A stretch of DNA of 64,000 nt from JAVBOW01 sp031550615 (GCA_031550615.1 JAVBOL010000005.1:9506-73505), one strand, 5' to 3'; numbered from the stretch's first letter, positions 51,782 to 60,723 are shown. The notes: generated by a model from the letters alone, not told the origin. Made by a program: numbers and translations.

Positions 51782-52069
51782 TTATTTGTTTATCAGCGCT
51801 ATGCAACGGTCGACCTCCCGCATCAGACGGTTGACCCTTGCCCTTGCGTGCTGCTTTTGTGCGGCTGTTCCACCCAGCGACGCCGAGATCTCGAGTACGC
51901 CCGTGCGGCGCTCCAACTCGGCAATGCGCGCCTGTAATTCGGCTTTCTCGCCACGCAGACGTTCGCGGGCCTCCACCAGGCGGGCGTTCTGCTCCTTAAG
52001 CCGGCGGTTATCGTCTATGATAGCTGCGAGCTTGGCTTTAAAACTTTCTATTACAGGGTTTTGAGGCAT
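51782..52069 (-). CDS. Small coiled-coil protein upstream of zapA (ZapB-like)
   Basis: 95 residues from the ATG at 52069 (the open frame begins at a TTG, 52078). Nearly the whole length is heptad-like: IDDNRRLKEQNARLVEARER then LRGEKAELQARIAELERRTG, then a second helix LMREVDRCIALINK. No signal or membrane helix. It is 11 bp upstream of zapA and co-transcribed. By analogy with ZapA-ZapB in other bacteria it may bridge the Z-ring; that is inference from position and shape only. Confidence 0.7.
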   Translation of the reverse strand: MPQNPVIESFKAKLAAIIDDNRRLKEQNARLVEARERLRGEKAELQARIAELERRTGVLEISASLGGTAAQKQHARARVNRLMREVDRCIALINK

Positions 52070-52099
52070 TACAACCAAACAATTTTACAGTTTGCACTT

Positions 52100-52107
52100 C
52101 AAAATTA
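52100..52107 (-). promoter_or_regulatory. -7 box for coiled-coil gene and zapA
   Basis: TAATTTTG on the minus strand, 30 bp before the ATG at 52069; a second identical box lies at 52127-52134 in the rimO tail spacer. Confidence 0.45.
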
Positions 52108-52131
52108 ATCATTTTTGCGCTATCTGCAAAA

Positions 52132-53427
52132 TTATTTCCCCGCCAACACGCCGATATGGTCATATTCGCCGGCCTCTGTGAGTGTTACGTCACAGAAAGT
52201 CCCAGGGCGGACTTTCTTCGCGGTGCGTATGATAACCTCCTGGTCAACCTCGGGCGAATCGTACTGCGTGCGCCCCACCAAAAAGTCGCCCTCGCGGCGA
52301 TCTATAATGACGCGTTCCGTCGCGCCCACGCGAGCGCAATTCTTTTCGAGCGATATTTCACGCTGCACGGCGATAAGGCGCTCTGCACGGCGCTCTTTTT
52401 CCCCCTGGGGCACATCGTCTTTGAGCGTGCGGGCGCTGATAGTGTCCTCCTCCTCGCTGTATGGGAAAACGCCGAGGCGCTCGAAACGCATTTCACGGAC
52501 GAATTCGATAAGTTGTTCGAAATCCCGGGGCGTTTCGCCTGGAAAGCCCACGAGCATCGTCGTGCGCAGGGCGATACCCGGTATTTCGGCGCGCAGCCGC
52601 CCGATCAACTCGCGTGTGCCCTGGCCCGATATGCTGCGCCTCATTGCGGTCAACTGGCTGTCAGACACGTGCTGGAGCGGTATATCGAGATATTTGCATA
52701 TCTTGGGTTCATCTCGGATGGCCTCAATGACATCGGCGGGAAAATGCGCCGGATAGGCATAATGCAGCCTGATCCATTCGATGCCATCGACAAGGCAAAG
52801 TTTACGCAACAGCCCACCCAGGCGGCGCTCACCGTAGAGGTCGAGCCCGTAATAGGTCGTGTCCTGCGCTATGACCATCAACTCCCTGACCCCCTTCGCG
52901 GCAAGCATCGAGGCTTCGGCCAGCAGCTCCTCCTCGGGAATCGAGCGGTGCCCCCCGCGTATGTGCGGTATGATGCAATAGCTGCACGTGCGGTCGCAGC
53001 CCTCGGATATTTTAAGGTATGCGTAGTGCGCGGGCGTGGTGAGCGAACGGCTGGTTTCCAGCGCCTTGTCGTACGTTCCGCCCAGGGCTGTGACGAGCTC
53101 CGGGGCTTGGTCGACACCGAAGAAAGCGTCGACTTCGGGTATCTCGGTGCGCAGTTCTTCGGGGTAGCGCTGGCTCAGGCACCCGAATACATATATATGG
53201 TCTATCACACCGTCCTGTTTCGCCTGTACGAAACCGAGAATCGTTTCTATCGACTCTTCTTTCGCGTCGCCGATAAATCCGCAGGTGTTGACCACCACCG
53301 TGCGGGCGCGGTCGGCCGCCTGTTCGAAAACGACTTTAAAGCCCGAGGCGGCGAGCTGGGCGGCCAGGTGCTCGGAGTCGACCGTATTCTTGGCGCATCC
53401 GAGCGTTACGAGATTCACCTTTTTCAT
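52132..53427 (-). CDS. rimO: Ribosomal protein S12 methylthiotransferase RimO
   Basis: 431 residues; adds methylthio to Asp88 (E. coli numbering) of S12. The N-terminal UPF0004 domain starts VTLGCAKNTVDSEHL (Cys11, first auxiliary-cluster ligand), with NTCGFIGDAKEES and the third Cys in FGCLSQRYPEEL. The radical SAM cluster is Cys144-x3-Cys148-x2-Cys151 in SEGCDRTCSYCIIP. A C-terminal TRAM domain ends at EYDHIGVL. LGCAKN and FGCLSQRY favour RimO over MiaB. It overlaps ftsY (ATGA). Confidence 0.95.
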   Translation of the reverse strand: MKKVNLVTLGCAKNTVDSEHLAAQLAASGFKVVFEQAADRARTVVVNTCGFIGDAKEESIETILGFVQAKQDGVIDHIYVFGCLSQRYPEELRTEIPEVDAFFGVDQAPELVTALGGTYDKALETSRSLTTPAHYAYLKISEGCDRTCSYCIIPHIRGGHRSIPEEELLAEASMLAAKGVRELMVIAQDTTYYGLDLYGERRLGGLLRKLCLVDGIEWIRLHYAYPAHFPADVIEAIRDEPKICKYLDIPLQHVSDSQLTAMRRSISGQGTRELIGRLRAEIPGIALRTTMLVGFPGETPRDFEQLIEFVREMRFERLGVFPYSEEEDTISARTLKDDVPQGEKERRAERLIAVQREISLEKNCARVGATERVIIDRREGDFLVGRTQYDSPEVDQEVIIRTAKKVRPGTFCDVTLTEAGEYDHIGVLAGK

Positions 53428-54407
53428 GCGAAGAGCGTGTCGACGAATTTGCGGCGGTCGAACAGCTGCAACTGGTCGATACCCTCCCCCACTCCGATAT
53501 ATCGCACCGGCACACCGAATTGGTCGCTGATGTCGATCACCACGCCCCCTTTGGCCGTGCCGTCGAGTTTAGTGATGGCCAGCGAAGTGACCTGCGTAGC
53601 CTGGGTGAATTGGCGAGCCTGTTCGAAAGCGTTCTGGCCGGTGCTGCCGTCCAAAACGAGCATCACCTCGTGCGGCGCATCGGGGATCACCTTGGCCATT
53701 ACGTTGCGTATTTTGGTCAGTTCGTTCATCAGCCCCACTTTGTTGTGCAACCGACCGGCGGTGTCGATCAGCACCACGTCGGCGCCGTTGGCGACTGCCG
53801 ATTTGAGAGTGTCGAAAGCCACCGAGGCGGGATCCGAGCCCATCTGCTGGCGCACCATGGTGGCCCCGTCGCGGTCGGCCCACACCTGCAACTGGTCTAT
53901 GGCGGCGGCGCGGAAAGTGTCGGCGGCGCCGATATAGACCTTCTTGCCCATGCGACCGAGGCGCGCGGCGAGTTTTCCTATGGTGGTGGTTTTACCCGCG
54001 CCGTTCACACCCACGACCATCACGACCATCGGCACGCCCTCGAGCGCCATGGTTTCATATTGGGCCTCGATCCGGTTCTCCTGCAGCAGCGCGGCGACCT
54101 CCTCGCGCAGCAGCGAGTGCAACTCCGAGGTGTTCATATATTTGTCTTTCGACACGCGCTCCTCAAGGCGTTCGATGATGCGCACGGTCGTCTCCACACC
54201 CACATCAGAGGTTATGAGCACCTCCTCGAGCTGGTCGAGCACCTCATCGTTCACGTGCGACTTACCCGCCACGGCACGCGCCAGTTTTGAGAAAAGCCCC
54301 TCTTTGGTCTTTTCGAGCCCTGCCTGGAGGTCCTTTTCCTCGGTCGCGACCTGGGGCGCAGCTGTCTGCGGCGTTTTATCCTGTTTGAAAAAATCGAATA
54401 ATCCCAT
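53424..54407 (-). CDS. ftsY: Signal recognition particle receptor FtsY
   Basis: 327 residues from the ATG at 54407 (MGLFDFFKQ); the frame from 54428 crosses the promoter. The NG domain is complete: GVNGAGKTTTIGKLAARL (G1), DTFRAAAIDQLQVWADR, LIDTAGRLHNKVGLMNEL (G3), TKLDGTAKGG (G4), and IGVGEGIDQLQLFD. The A domain is short (about 25 residues), as in most Bacteroidetes. Targets ribosomes with nascent membrane proteins. Followed by rimO. Confidence 0.96.
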   Translation of the reverse strand: MGLFDFFKQDKTPQTAAPQVATEEKDLQAGLEKTKEGLFSKLARAVAGKSHVNDEVLDQLEEVLITSDVGVETTVRIIERLEERVSKDKYMNTSELHSLLREEVAALLQENRIEAQYETMALEGVPMVVMVVGVNGAGKTTTIGKLAARLGRMGKKVYIGAADTFRAAAIDQLQVWADRDGATMVRQQMGSDPASVAFDTLKSAVANGADVVLIDTAGRLHNKVGLMNELTKIRNVMAKVIPDAPHEVMLVLDGSTGQNAFEQARQFTQATQVTSLAITKLDGTAKGGVVIDISDQFGVPVRYIGVGEGIDQLQLFDRRKFVDTLFA

Positions 54408-54425
54408 GAAAAAATAATTGTAGCG

Positions 54426-54433
54426 CAAAGATA
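54426..54433 (-). promoter_or_regulatory. -7 box of ftsY promoter
   Basis: TATCTTTG on the minus strand, a classic TAnnTTTG, 18 bp before the ftsY ATG. Confidence 0.65.
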
Positions 54434-54485
54434 ATTAAAATAACAACCTGCCCCAACTTCGCTGTTCATGGCCCTTTGGCTCTAA

Positions 54486-54520
54486 TACAAAAAGGCCCCC
54501 GATGAGGGGACCTTTTTGTA
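54486..54520 (-). terminator. Terminator of the L28-L33-DUF4295 operon
   Basis: 10-bp stem TACAAAAAGG (54486-54495) with CCTTTTTGTA (54511-54520), extended by a CCCC/GGGG inner stem; U-run at the base on the minus strand. Confidence 0.88.
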
Positions 54521-54535
54521 TTAAGACTGGCTTAA

Positions 54536-54697
54536 TTACTTTTTATCAGCGAAGAAGTCTTTCACGGTCTCCATCGGCACGATCTCCGATTTGAAGGTGT
54601 AAGCTCCGGTTTTGTCGCTCTTAACCATCTTAATGCACTTCGTAAAGCTTTTGCCGGCTCCCTCTTTACGCAGGGTTGCAACTACTTTCTTTGCCAT
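54536..54697 (-). CDS. DUF4295 small protein
   Basis: 53 residues: it begins MAKKVVATLRKEGAGKSF and ends VPMETVKDFFADKK. This Bacteroidetes-specific family is typically placed right after rpmB and rpmG, as here (gap of 7 bp after L33). It is basic and ribosome-protein-like in composition; the function is unknown. It is a complete ORF with ATG at 54697 and TAA at 54536. Confidence 0.88.
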   Translation of the reverse strand: MAKKVVATLRKEGAGKSFTKCIKMVKSDKTGAYTFKSEIVPMETVKDFFADKK

Positions 54698-54704
54698 GAC
54701 TTAA

Positions 54705-54887
54705 TTATTTAATTTCGCGGTGAACGGTTACACGCTTCAGGATGGGGTTGTACTTGCGACGTTCCATGCGGTCGGGCGTGTTCTTTTTGTTTTTGGTGGT
54801 GATGTAGCGGCTCATGCCGGGCATTCCACTCTCTTTCTGTTCGGTGCATTCGAGGATGACCTGAACGCGATTGCCTTTCTTTGCCAT
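54705..54887 (-). CDS. rpmG: 50S ribosomal protein L33
   Basis: 60 residues: MAKKGNRVQVILECTEQKES, then TTKNKKNTPDRMERRKYNP and the terminal VTVHREIK. The zinc-type Cys pairs found in some L33 are absent here except one Cys, so this is a C-minus form, which does not depend on zinc. It lies between rpmB (3 bp upstream) and the DUF4295 gene. Confidence 0.95.
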   Translation of the reverse strand: MAKKGNRVQVILECTEQKESGMPGMSRYITTKNKKNTPDRMERRKYNPILKRVTVHREIK

Positions 54888-54890
54888 ACG

Positions 54891-55124
54891 TTAGTAAACT
54901 TTACGGGGTGCGGCAGCGCCTTTGATGGCAGCCGAGAGGCCCTTCTTGTTGATTGTTTTAATGCCGTGGGCAGACACCTTGAGGGTCACCCAGCGGTTCT
55001 CTTCTTCAAGCCAAAAGCGCTTCGTGCGGAGGTTCGGGTCGAACTTGCGCTTGGTCTTGATGTTCGAGTGGGAAACGTTGTTACCCACAAGAGCAGTCTT
55101 ACCGGTGATTTCGCAGATTTTCAT
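54891..55124 (-). CDS. rpmB: 50S ribosomal protein L28
   Basis: 77 residues from the ATG at 55124: MKICEITGKTALVGNNVSHS, then TKRKFDPNLRTKRFWLEEE and VTLKVSAHGIKTINKKGL. The open frame to 55166 would run through the -7 box and is excluded. First gene of the L28-L33-DUF4295 operon. Confidence 0.95.
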   Translation of the reverse strand: MKICEITGKTALVGNNVSHSNIKTKRKFDPNLRTKRFWLEEENRWVTLKVSAHGIKTINKKGLSAAIKGAAAPRKVY

Positions 55125-55163
55125 TTTGTAATTTTTTATCAGCCTATATACGATAGGCGGGCG

Positions 55164-55171
55164 CAAATATA
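55164..55171 (-). promoter_or_regulatory. -7 box of rpmB operon
   Basis: TATATTTG on the minus strand, 39 bp before the L28 ATG. Confidence 0.6.
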
Positions 55172-55204
55172 GCTATTTTTTCTCAAACCGCAATAGATAG
55201 GTGT

Positions 55205-55243
55205 AAATAAAACGACGCCCACCCTTTAACCGGGCGGACGTCG
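55205..55243 (-). terminator. Terminator after the GT90 gene
   Basis: On the minus strand CGACG and CGTCG (55243-55239 with 55217-55213) close an imperfect GC-rich stem, then TTTTATTT. Confidence 0.55.
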
Positions 55244-55253
55244 CGGTAACGCT

Positions 55254-56234
55254 TCAGAAGGTCCTGTCGAAATATTTCTGCAGCACCATCAGCGAAATAA
55301 GCCTTTCGCGTTCGGGGTCGAGGAATTGCTCTATCCAGCGGTGGGCGTTCTGAATTATCCGCTCGGCCTCGTCGGGGTGCGCCGAGTAGTAAGCGATCTT
55401 TTCTTCGAGGTCCGAAAAGTCGCTTTTCACTCCGATGTAGTGCACACCGGGGATAAGCCGGCCCTCCATGTACCACGTTTCGTAGACCATCGGTGGGCTG
55501 ACGGCCACCGAGTTGGACGACATGATCCATTTTATGTTGGTGGCCACGTCGTTGCCTTCGAGCGAGATGACAAATTTACATTCGAGTTGCTCCCACATGC
55601 TCATGTACTTGCCCTCGTACCACTCGCGCGGCATACTCGCGTGCCCGGGCCACACCCCCACGTCGACGGTGTCGTTATGCAGGAATTTCTGCATCATTTC
55701 AACGCGCGAACGCTTCAGGGTGGTAGCCAGATCGCCTATGTGTCCGCGAAAAACGGCCTTGTCGAGTTTATCCCGAAAAGCCTTTTTATCGTCCAGGAAT
55801 GTAAAATGGCGCATCTTCACCAGATTGAGCACCACAGAGTTGGCATTGTCGCCGGCCACCGGGCGGCTCTTCAGTATGGCCGGTCCCGGAGGTATCTGCG
55901 TCACGTCGCCGAAACGCCACGCGACACGCCTGTCCCGGGGAAACCATCGCAGGAATTCATATGAGTCGTGGAAATATACGCTCTGGCTCTCCGGCTTGCG
56001 AAATTCGCGCAGAGGCACGGCGTCGGGCGGCAATTGGCGCGGCGCATCCAGCTTGTTGTAGTAATTTACACGGTCGAGTATATAATCCTTGTCCGTGCGA
56101 CGGTCGAACGATGCCAACACTCCCTTCAAACGGCGGCGGAACAGGCACCGGGGCTCCATCAGGCGCAGGTAAGCCCTGATATAGTAGAAGGTGTTGTTGT
56201 TCTTTCCGCTGGGGAGTTTGTGGTCGTAGAACAT
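55254..56234 (-). CDS. Glycosyltransferase family 90 (CAP10/LpsA-like)
   Basis: 326 residues, no signal peptide. GT90 features: KAVFRGHIGDLATTLKRSRVEMM, the WPGHASMPREWYEGKYMSMWEQLECKFVISLEGNDVATN stretch, and KWIMSSNSVAVSPPMVYETWYMEG, the acceptor/donor core of this family. It probably adds a sugar (xylose or glucose type) to LPS or another surface glycan; donor and acceptor are unknown. It starts 5 bp after gcvT, an odd pairing likely reflecting shared transcription rather than pathway. Confidence 0.85.
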   Translation of the reverse strand: MFYDHKLPSGKNNNTFYYIRAYLRLMEPRCLFRRRLKGVLASFDRRTDKDYILDRVNYYNKLDAPRQLPPDAVPLREFRKPESQSVYFHDSYEFLRWFPRDRRVAWRFGDVTQIPPGPAILKSRPVAGDNANSVVLNLVKMRHFTFLDDKKAFRDKLDKAVFRGHIGDLATTLKRSRVEMMQKFLHNDTVDVGVWPGHASMPREWYEGKYMSMWEQLECKFVISLEGNDVATNIKWIMSSNSVAVSPPMVYETWYMEGRLIPGVHYIGVKSDFSDLEEKIAYYSAHPDEAERIIQNAHRWIEQFLDPERERLISLMVLQKYFDRTF

Positions 56235-56239
56235 CCGGT

Positions 56240-57346
56240 CTATTTTTTAACGAAAGGCGCTTTGACCACTACCGCGGCTACCGGCTTTTCGCGCACTATA
56301 ACGGCGATCTGCGTGTCGGGCTTGGCGTAGGCGGCCTCGAGGTAACCCATGCCGATACCCTCTTTGAGCGTCGGCGACATCGTGCCCGAGGTAACCTCGC
56401 CGATCACGCGCCCGTCGGGGGCGGCAAGTTTGTACCCGTGGCGGGGAATGCCGCGCTCGGTGAGCTTGAAGGCAACCAGCTTGCGGGCAGGGCCTTCGGC
56501 CTTGATCTTCTCCATTACGGGACGGTCGATGAAGTCCTTGCCGTCGACAAATTTGGTGATCCATCCCAGACCTGCTTCGATGGGCGAGGTGGTGTCATCT
56601 ATGTCATTACCATACAGGCAAAAGCCCATTTCGAGGCGCAGCGTGTCGCGCGCACCGAGGCCGATGTTCTTCAGGCCGAATTCCTCGCCCGCTTTCCACA
56701 TCGCGTCCCACAGTTTCTTTGCGTCCTCGTTGGCCACGTATATCTCGCAGCCGCCGGCGCCGGTGTAGCCCGTGATCGAGAGGATCGCGTTGGGGATACC
56801 CGCGATGGTGGTCTTCACGAAGGTGTAGTAAGGCAGGTTCTCGACCTGCATGTCGGGGCACATCTTCTGCACCAGTTTCATCGCGTCGGGGCCCTGTATA
56901 GCCAGCTGGGCGATCTCGTCAGAGGCGTTGTATATCTCCTTGCCCGGGGTCATGCCGAAAGCGGCACCCTGCTCACAGATGTGCTTGTAGTCCTTGTCGG
57001 TGTTCGAGGCGTTGACCACCAGCAGATAGGTCATCGCGTCGATGCGGTAGACCAGGATGTCGTCGACGATGCCGCCGCGACCGTTGGGCATGCAGGTGTA
57101 CTGCACTTTGCCGTCGGTCAGCACCGAGGCGTCATTGGTGCAAATGCGCTGGATCAGCGGCAGGGCGTTGGGACCCTTGAGCCATATCTCGCCCATGTGG
57201 CTCACGTCGAATACCCCGGCGCCGTTGCGCACGGCGGCGTGTTCGTCATTGATACCGGTGAATTCGATAGGCATGTTGTAACCTGCGAATTCGGCCATGC
57301 GCGCCCCGGCGGCGATATGGTAAGAGGTGAATGCTGTTGTTTTCAT
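56240..57346 (-). CDS. gcvT: Aminomethyltransferase (glycine cleavage T protein)
   Basis: 368 residues; transfers the methylene group from the H-protein aminomethyl arm to tetrahydrofolate. Family marks: MPIEFTGINDEHAAVRNGAGVFDVSHMGE, NDASVLTDGKVQYTCM, GGIVDDILVYR, SITGYTGAGGCEIY, LGARDTLRLEMGFCLYGNDI, and the C-terminal GEVTSGTMSPTLKEGIGMGYL. No gcvH or gcvP is adjacent in the window. The GT90 gene follows. Confidence 0.96.
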   Translation of the reverse strand: MKTTAFTSYHIAAGARMAEFAGYNMPIEFTGINDEHAAVRNGAGVFDVSHMGEIWLKGPNALPLIQRICTNDASVLTDGKVQYTCMPNGRGGIVDDILVYRIDAMTYLLVVNASNTDKDYKHICEQGAAFGMTPGKEIYNASDEIAQLAIQGPDAMKLVQKMCPDMQVENLPYYTFVKTTIAGIPNAILSITGYTGAGGCEIYVANEDAKKLWDAMWKAGEEFGLKNIGLGARDTLRLEMGFCLYGNDIDDTTSPIEAGLGWITKFVDGKDFIDRPVMEKIKAEGPARKLVAFKLTERGIPRHGYKLAAPDGRVIGEVTSGTMSPTLKEGIGMGYLEAAYAKPDTQIAVIVREKPVAAVVVKAPFVKK

Positions 57347-57366
57347 TTAGTTGGTTTTTAATGACG

Positions 57367-57374
57367 CAAAGTTA
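57367..57374 (-). promoter_or_regulatory. -7 box of gcvT promoter
   Basis: TAACTTTG on the minus strand, exact TAnnTTTG, 20 bp before the ATG at 57346. Confidence 0.6.
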
Positions 57375-57427
57375 TTAAAAAAAAGCGCCGGGCAAAATTA
57401 TGTTATGGTATGGCAGCCGAAGAAGGG

Positions 57428-60136
57428 TTATTTATTTTCCCTGAATTTGTAAGAGAAACTCACAAGGAAATATCGTCCGTTCGTTGTCCTCCACCTGTTT
57501 GTGATATTATCCGCCGACACCGTTGCCTGGAAATCGGAGCGGGCATTCAGGATGTCGTATGCATACAGGGCTATTTCGCTGCGCCGGTCTTTAAGCATAC
57601 GGTAAGAGAGCCATGCGTTGAGCATGTGAGTCGTGTTGCGCGACGATGCGAAATCGTAACTGTAATGGCGGTATAGGTTGTAATTGGCATTGAAGGAAAG
57701 ACGTTCTGATATCTCATACTGCAGGTTAGCGCCCATACGTTGTATCAGTGCGCGGTCGACCTGCCCCGGACCGTTATGCGCGACCTCGTATATGGGCATA
57801 TAAGAGAGCGATATATCGACCTTTTTTGTAAAAGCTCCCATCAGGTCGACCATCGATGATATCCTGCGCGTTTGTAATTCAGCCAGGGTGTTATCCACGT
57901 ACATCGGCTGGGTTCTGTAATTATAACTAAGGTTTACTTTAATGGTGAGTGCAGAAAATAACTGCTTATGGTAATTTATGTCCGGCAACAGATCTATCGA
58001 GCGGCCCGCATTCTCATATGTGGTCAATGTCGACCCCGGCTGCGCGTAATAGTCATATTGCGGCAGGTATGTGCTGTCGGCGAAAAACACGCGGCGGGAC
58101 ACTATGCTGTTGTCTGTAATAGTCGCATGGAAACTAAGCATAAAAAATCCATATCGCTCGAAACTCCTTGAGGCAGACATCTCGATATTATACATTTTCT
58201 GCTGGTTCAGGTGGCTGTTGCCGCCCAGAAGCGACATCGGGTTGCGGGCGTCGAGCTTATCCATCAGCTGTTCGGCCATGGGCGTGATCGCCTTGGAAGA
58301 GAAAGATATCCCTGCGCTGACAATCTTACGGTTGCTATATCTGATACCGAGGGACGGGAGGAGCGACGAGAAATTGTAACGGCTGTTATCCTCCTGCGGG
58401 AAGCGGTCGTCCTTGTTGAATATCCGGTCTTTATACTCGAGGCCCAAATTCGCCGACAGATATTTTTTGTTGACGTTATATCCTGCCGAAAAAACATTGT
58501 CTATATAATCGTTCGTGAAATTACGCGTCCGGGACGAGTCGACCTCGTTTTTCGCCATGTCGAATGCCAGGTTGTCCACCGAGTTCTTCGTGTACATGGC
58601 CTTATACGCCACCGAGAAAGAGCCCGCCTTGGCAGTATTGCGCGTAAGGGCGATCCCGGCCTCGCCATCCACCGAGCGCCCTGTGCCTTTCTGCAACACC
58701 ACCCGCCCGGCATCGTCGAAGGTCGAGGTTTCCCGCCGCCACCCGTCCTCATCGCCGTTGGAAACGACGGAGCGCGCATTCAGGTTCAGCGAAAAGCCGT
58801 TGAACCGGTGCGTCCAATCACCTGAGGCGTTTATCGAATATGGGGTCCGGTCGGTCGCCTCCCTTATGCGGTAGTCGTTTATCGCCACCCCCTCGAGCGA
58901 AGAGAGCGATGCATGGCGGCTATGTGAAGACATATCGGTTATTGTGGCGCCGGCCACGAAAGAAGAGGCGTCCGTTTTCGTTGTGCGCGATGCAGACAGG
59001 CGAATATCATTGACTATCTGGAAAGAGTCGCCACCGACCGTATCCGAGAGTTGGCGCACTCCCGTATCGTCCGTTGCGAAATATGTGGTTTGGGTAACGG
59101 CGGTGCCGTTGCGCAAATATCGGTTAGACAGGTCGTATTGCCCCGAAACATCCCATTTGCCGGCTATTTTATCGCCATAGCCAAGCGACAGCGCGTTCGT
59201 GCGCAGGTAGTCGCCCACGCCGCTGACCACCGGGCTGCCGTCCAGCGTGGTCCCCAGGAAATCGACGTTGTCGAAATGCGCGTCGATCGAGAACTGCCTG
59301 CGCTCGGAAAAGAACCGAAGGCCGGCCCCGGCCATATAGCGCCGCGTATGGCTGCCGCCGGCATCGGGGTCCATATCGGCCCCGTAGGCCCCGCGCACGG
59401 CGGCCAACAGGCTCTGGTCGAAGATCTTGAATGTAATTACATTAAGTACGGTGCGCTTGCGGGCGTTGGCCTCGCCGTACTTAACCGCCGACGCCTCATC
59501 GTTTTCCTCATAGATATCCAGGCGCGACGCGTCGGCGGCATCAATATATTTAAACCCGTCCATAGGGTTTTTGCCGTAAACCTCCTTGCCGTTGACGTAT
59601 AGCCTTTCGATGGCCTTGTCGTCGACCTTAACCTTGCCGTTTTCGACGCTCACGCCCGGCATCCGCTGCATCACATCGAGCAGGGACGCGTGCTGGGGCA
59701 TTTTGACGGCCGACGGGAAATAGACCGCCGTATCGCCCCTCATCGAAAATATCTTCTGGCGCACCCTGACGACCACCGAATCGATCTTGTTGACGTCGGG
59801 CGTGAGCAGGATACGCCCCATGTCGTTGTTCTTTTTCCACGGCAAAAAATTGCTGTAAACCTTGTAGCCGGGATATGAAACATCCATTCTGACATATCCG
59901 TTCTCTCTGAAGTTCATTGTAGCCTCGAACGCCCCGTCCTTATCCGTAGTGCGGTTTATCAGGATATCGTATATATTATCGGATAGAGTGAAGGTCACCA
60001 CGGCGCCCGGTAGCGGATCGTGGTTAAGGGAATCGCATACGACCCCCTTAACCACGGTTTTAAGCACGCCTACCACCTGTGCGCTTGCAGGGAATGCGCA
60101 TATTAGGCAGAGGCATGCAAGAAGAGGGATCCTCAC
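57428..60136 (-). CDS. Outer-membrane TonB-receptor-like beta-barrel (OMP_b-brl_3)
   Basis: 902 residues from a GTG at 60136. Signal peptide (about 1-20, ending ASAQ); a CarboxypepD-regulatory-like domain (VVKGVVCDSLNHDPLPGAVVTF); a plug-like region (SLLDVMQRMPGVSVENGKVKVDDKAIERLYVNGKEV); then a large barrel ending with FLVSFSYKFREN and the terminal aromatic motif. It is a SusC-like or OMP_b-brl_3 (PF14905) protein of unknown ligand. It overlaps the T9SS mini-protein gene by 4 bp, so the pair is co-translated. No SusD is nearby. Confidence 0.85.
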   Translation of the reverse strand: MRIPLLACLCLICAFPASAQVVGVLKTVVKGVVCDSLNHDPLPGAVVTFTLSDNIYDILINRTTDKDGAFEATMNFRENGYVRMDVSYPGYKVYSNFLPWKKNNDMGRILLTPDVNKIDSVVVRVRQKIFSMRGDTAVYFPSAVKMPQHASLLDVMQRMPGVSVENGKVKVDDKAIERLYVNGKEVYGKNPMDGFKYIDAADASRLDIYEENDEASAVKYGEANARKRTVLNVITFKIFDQSLLAAVRGAYGADMDPDAGGSHTRRYMAGAGLRFFSERRQFSIDAHFDNVDFLGTTLDGSPVVSGVGDYLRTNALSLGYGDKIAGKWDVSGQYDLSNRYLRNGTAVTQTTYFATDDTGVRQLSDTVGGDSFQIVNDIRLSASRTTKTDASSFVAGATITDMSSHSRHASLSSLEGVAINDYRIREATDRTPYSINASGDWTHRFNGFSLNLNARSVVSNGDEDGWRRETSTFDDAGRVVLQKGTGRSVDGEAGIALTRNTAKAGSFSVAYKAMYTKNSVDNLAFDMAKNEVDSSRTRNFTNDYIDNVFSAGYNVNKKYLSANLGLEYKDRIFNKDDRFPQEDNSRYNFSSLLPSLGIRYSNRKIVSAGISFSSKAITPMAEQLMDKLDARNPMSLLGGNSHLNQQKMYNIEMSASRSFERYGFFMLSFHATITDNSIVSRRVFFADSTYLPQYDYYAQPGSTLTTYENAGRSIDLLPDINYHKQLFSALTIKVNLSYNYRTQPMYVDNTLAELQTRRISSMVDLMGAFTKKVDISLSYMPIYEVAHNGPGQVDRALIQRMGANLQYEISERLSFNANYNLYRHYSYDFASSRNTTHMLNAWLSYRMLKDRRSEIALYAYDILNARSDFQATVSADNITNRWRTTNGRYFLVSFSYKFRENK

Positions 60137-60519
60137 CGCTTAATCATTTTTGAAACAGCCACATCGTCGGATTCGAGATATGCCTGGGCAAAATAGATCC
60201 CTGACGGCAGATGGGCCGTGTCAATTCTTGCGGTCATACTACCATTACATTGCACATCCAAGACAGTTCGCCCAAGCGCATCAATAAGTTGCACGCGACG
60301 AAGGGGGTATTGTGCCGACTCGACATCAAAATACGTATTGAATGGATTGGGTATAAATGTCACCTCCACGATTGTGTTCACTGACACGATCGAGGAAATC
60401 GCACCGGAAGCGTCCCGTTCAATCTGCATAGGTAGAGGCGCGTTGTAAAATTGTGCTTTTGCCGACAATGCTCCGAAAAAGATAAACATTGCAAAAAAGA
60501 TTTTCACAGTTGCTTTCAT
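60133..60519 (-). CDS. Mini-protein with T9SS type A sorting tail
   Basis: 128 residues. Signal peptide about 1-22 (ending AKAQ); only about 30 residues of cargo (FYNAPLPMQIERDASGAISS); then a complete Por_Secre_tail C-terminal domain: FIPNPFNTYFDVESAQ, then LRRVQLIDALGRTVLDV, ending with LPSGIYFAQAYLES and SKMIKR. Type IX secretion would export it and cut off the tail at the cell surface. Substrates are normally large enzymes or adhesins, so a substrate almost without cargo is odd. It is coupled to the downstream barrel gene. Confidence 0.8.
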   Translation of the reverse strand: MKATVKIFFAMFIFFGALSAKAQFYNAPLPMQIERDASGAISSIVSVNTIVEVTFIPNPFNTYFDVESAQYPLRRVQLIDALGRTVLDVQCNGSMTARIDTAHLPSGIYFAQAYLESDDVAVSKMIKR

Positions 60520-60723
60520 AATTTTACAGTTTAGTTAGTTAGACAAAAGATAAGACGTGCTTTTATTTACAACAGGAGGTAAAACCCCTTCCCAAACACA
60601 ATTTTTCCAAACCGTCCATTTGCGAATATAGCGTTTTTACCGCATATATGCAAATAAAACAGGTCTATATGACCCTTACAGATTAATCTGGCGCAATAAA
60701 TGCGCGCTGTGAGATATTTTTTA
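60520..60723. other. Short AT-rich spacer
   Basis: About 200 bp, AT-rich, between divergent operons. A 60-codon minus frame here (60567-60749) covers the ileS promoter and has no family resemblance; I do not call it. No remnant of a larger T9SS cargo gene is visible. Confidence 0.5.

Noticed and set aside
52156..53937. 593-codon plus-strand frame opposite rimO and ftsY
   Set aside because: Both genes on the minus strand carry complete catalytic motifs; this frame is their shadow.
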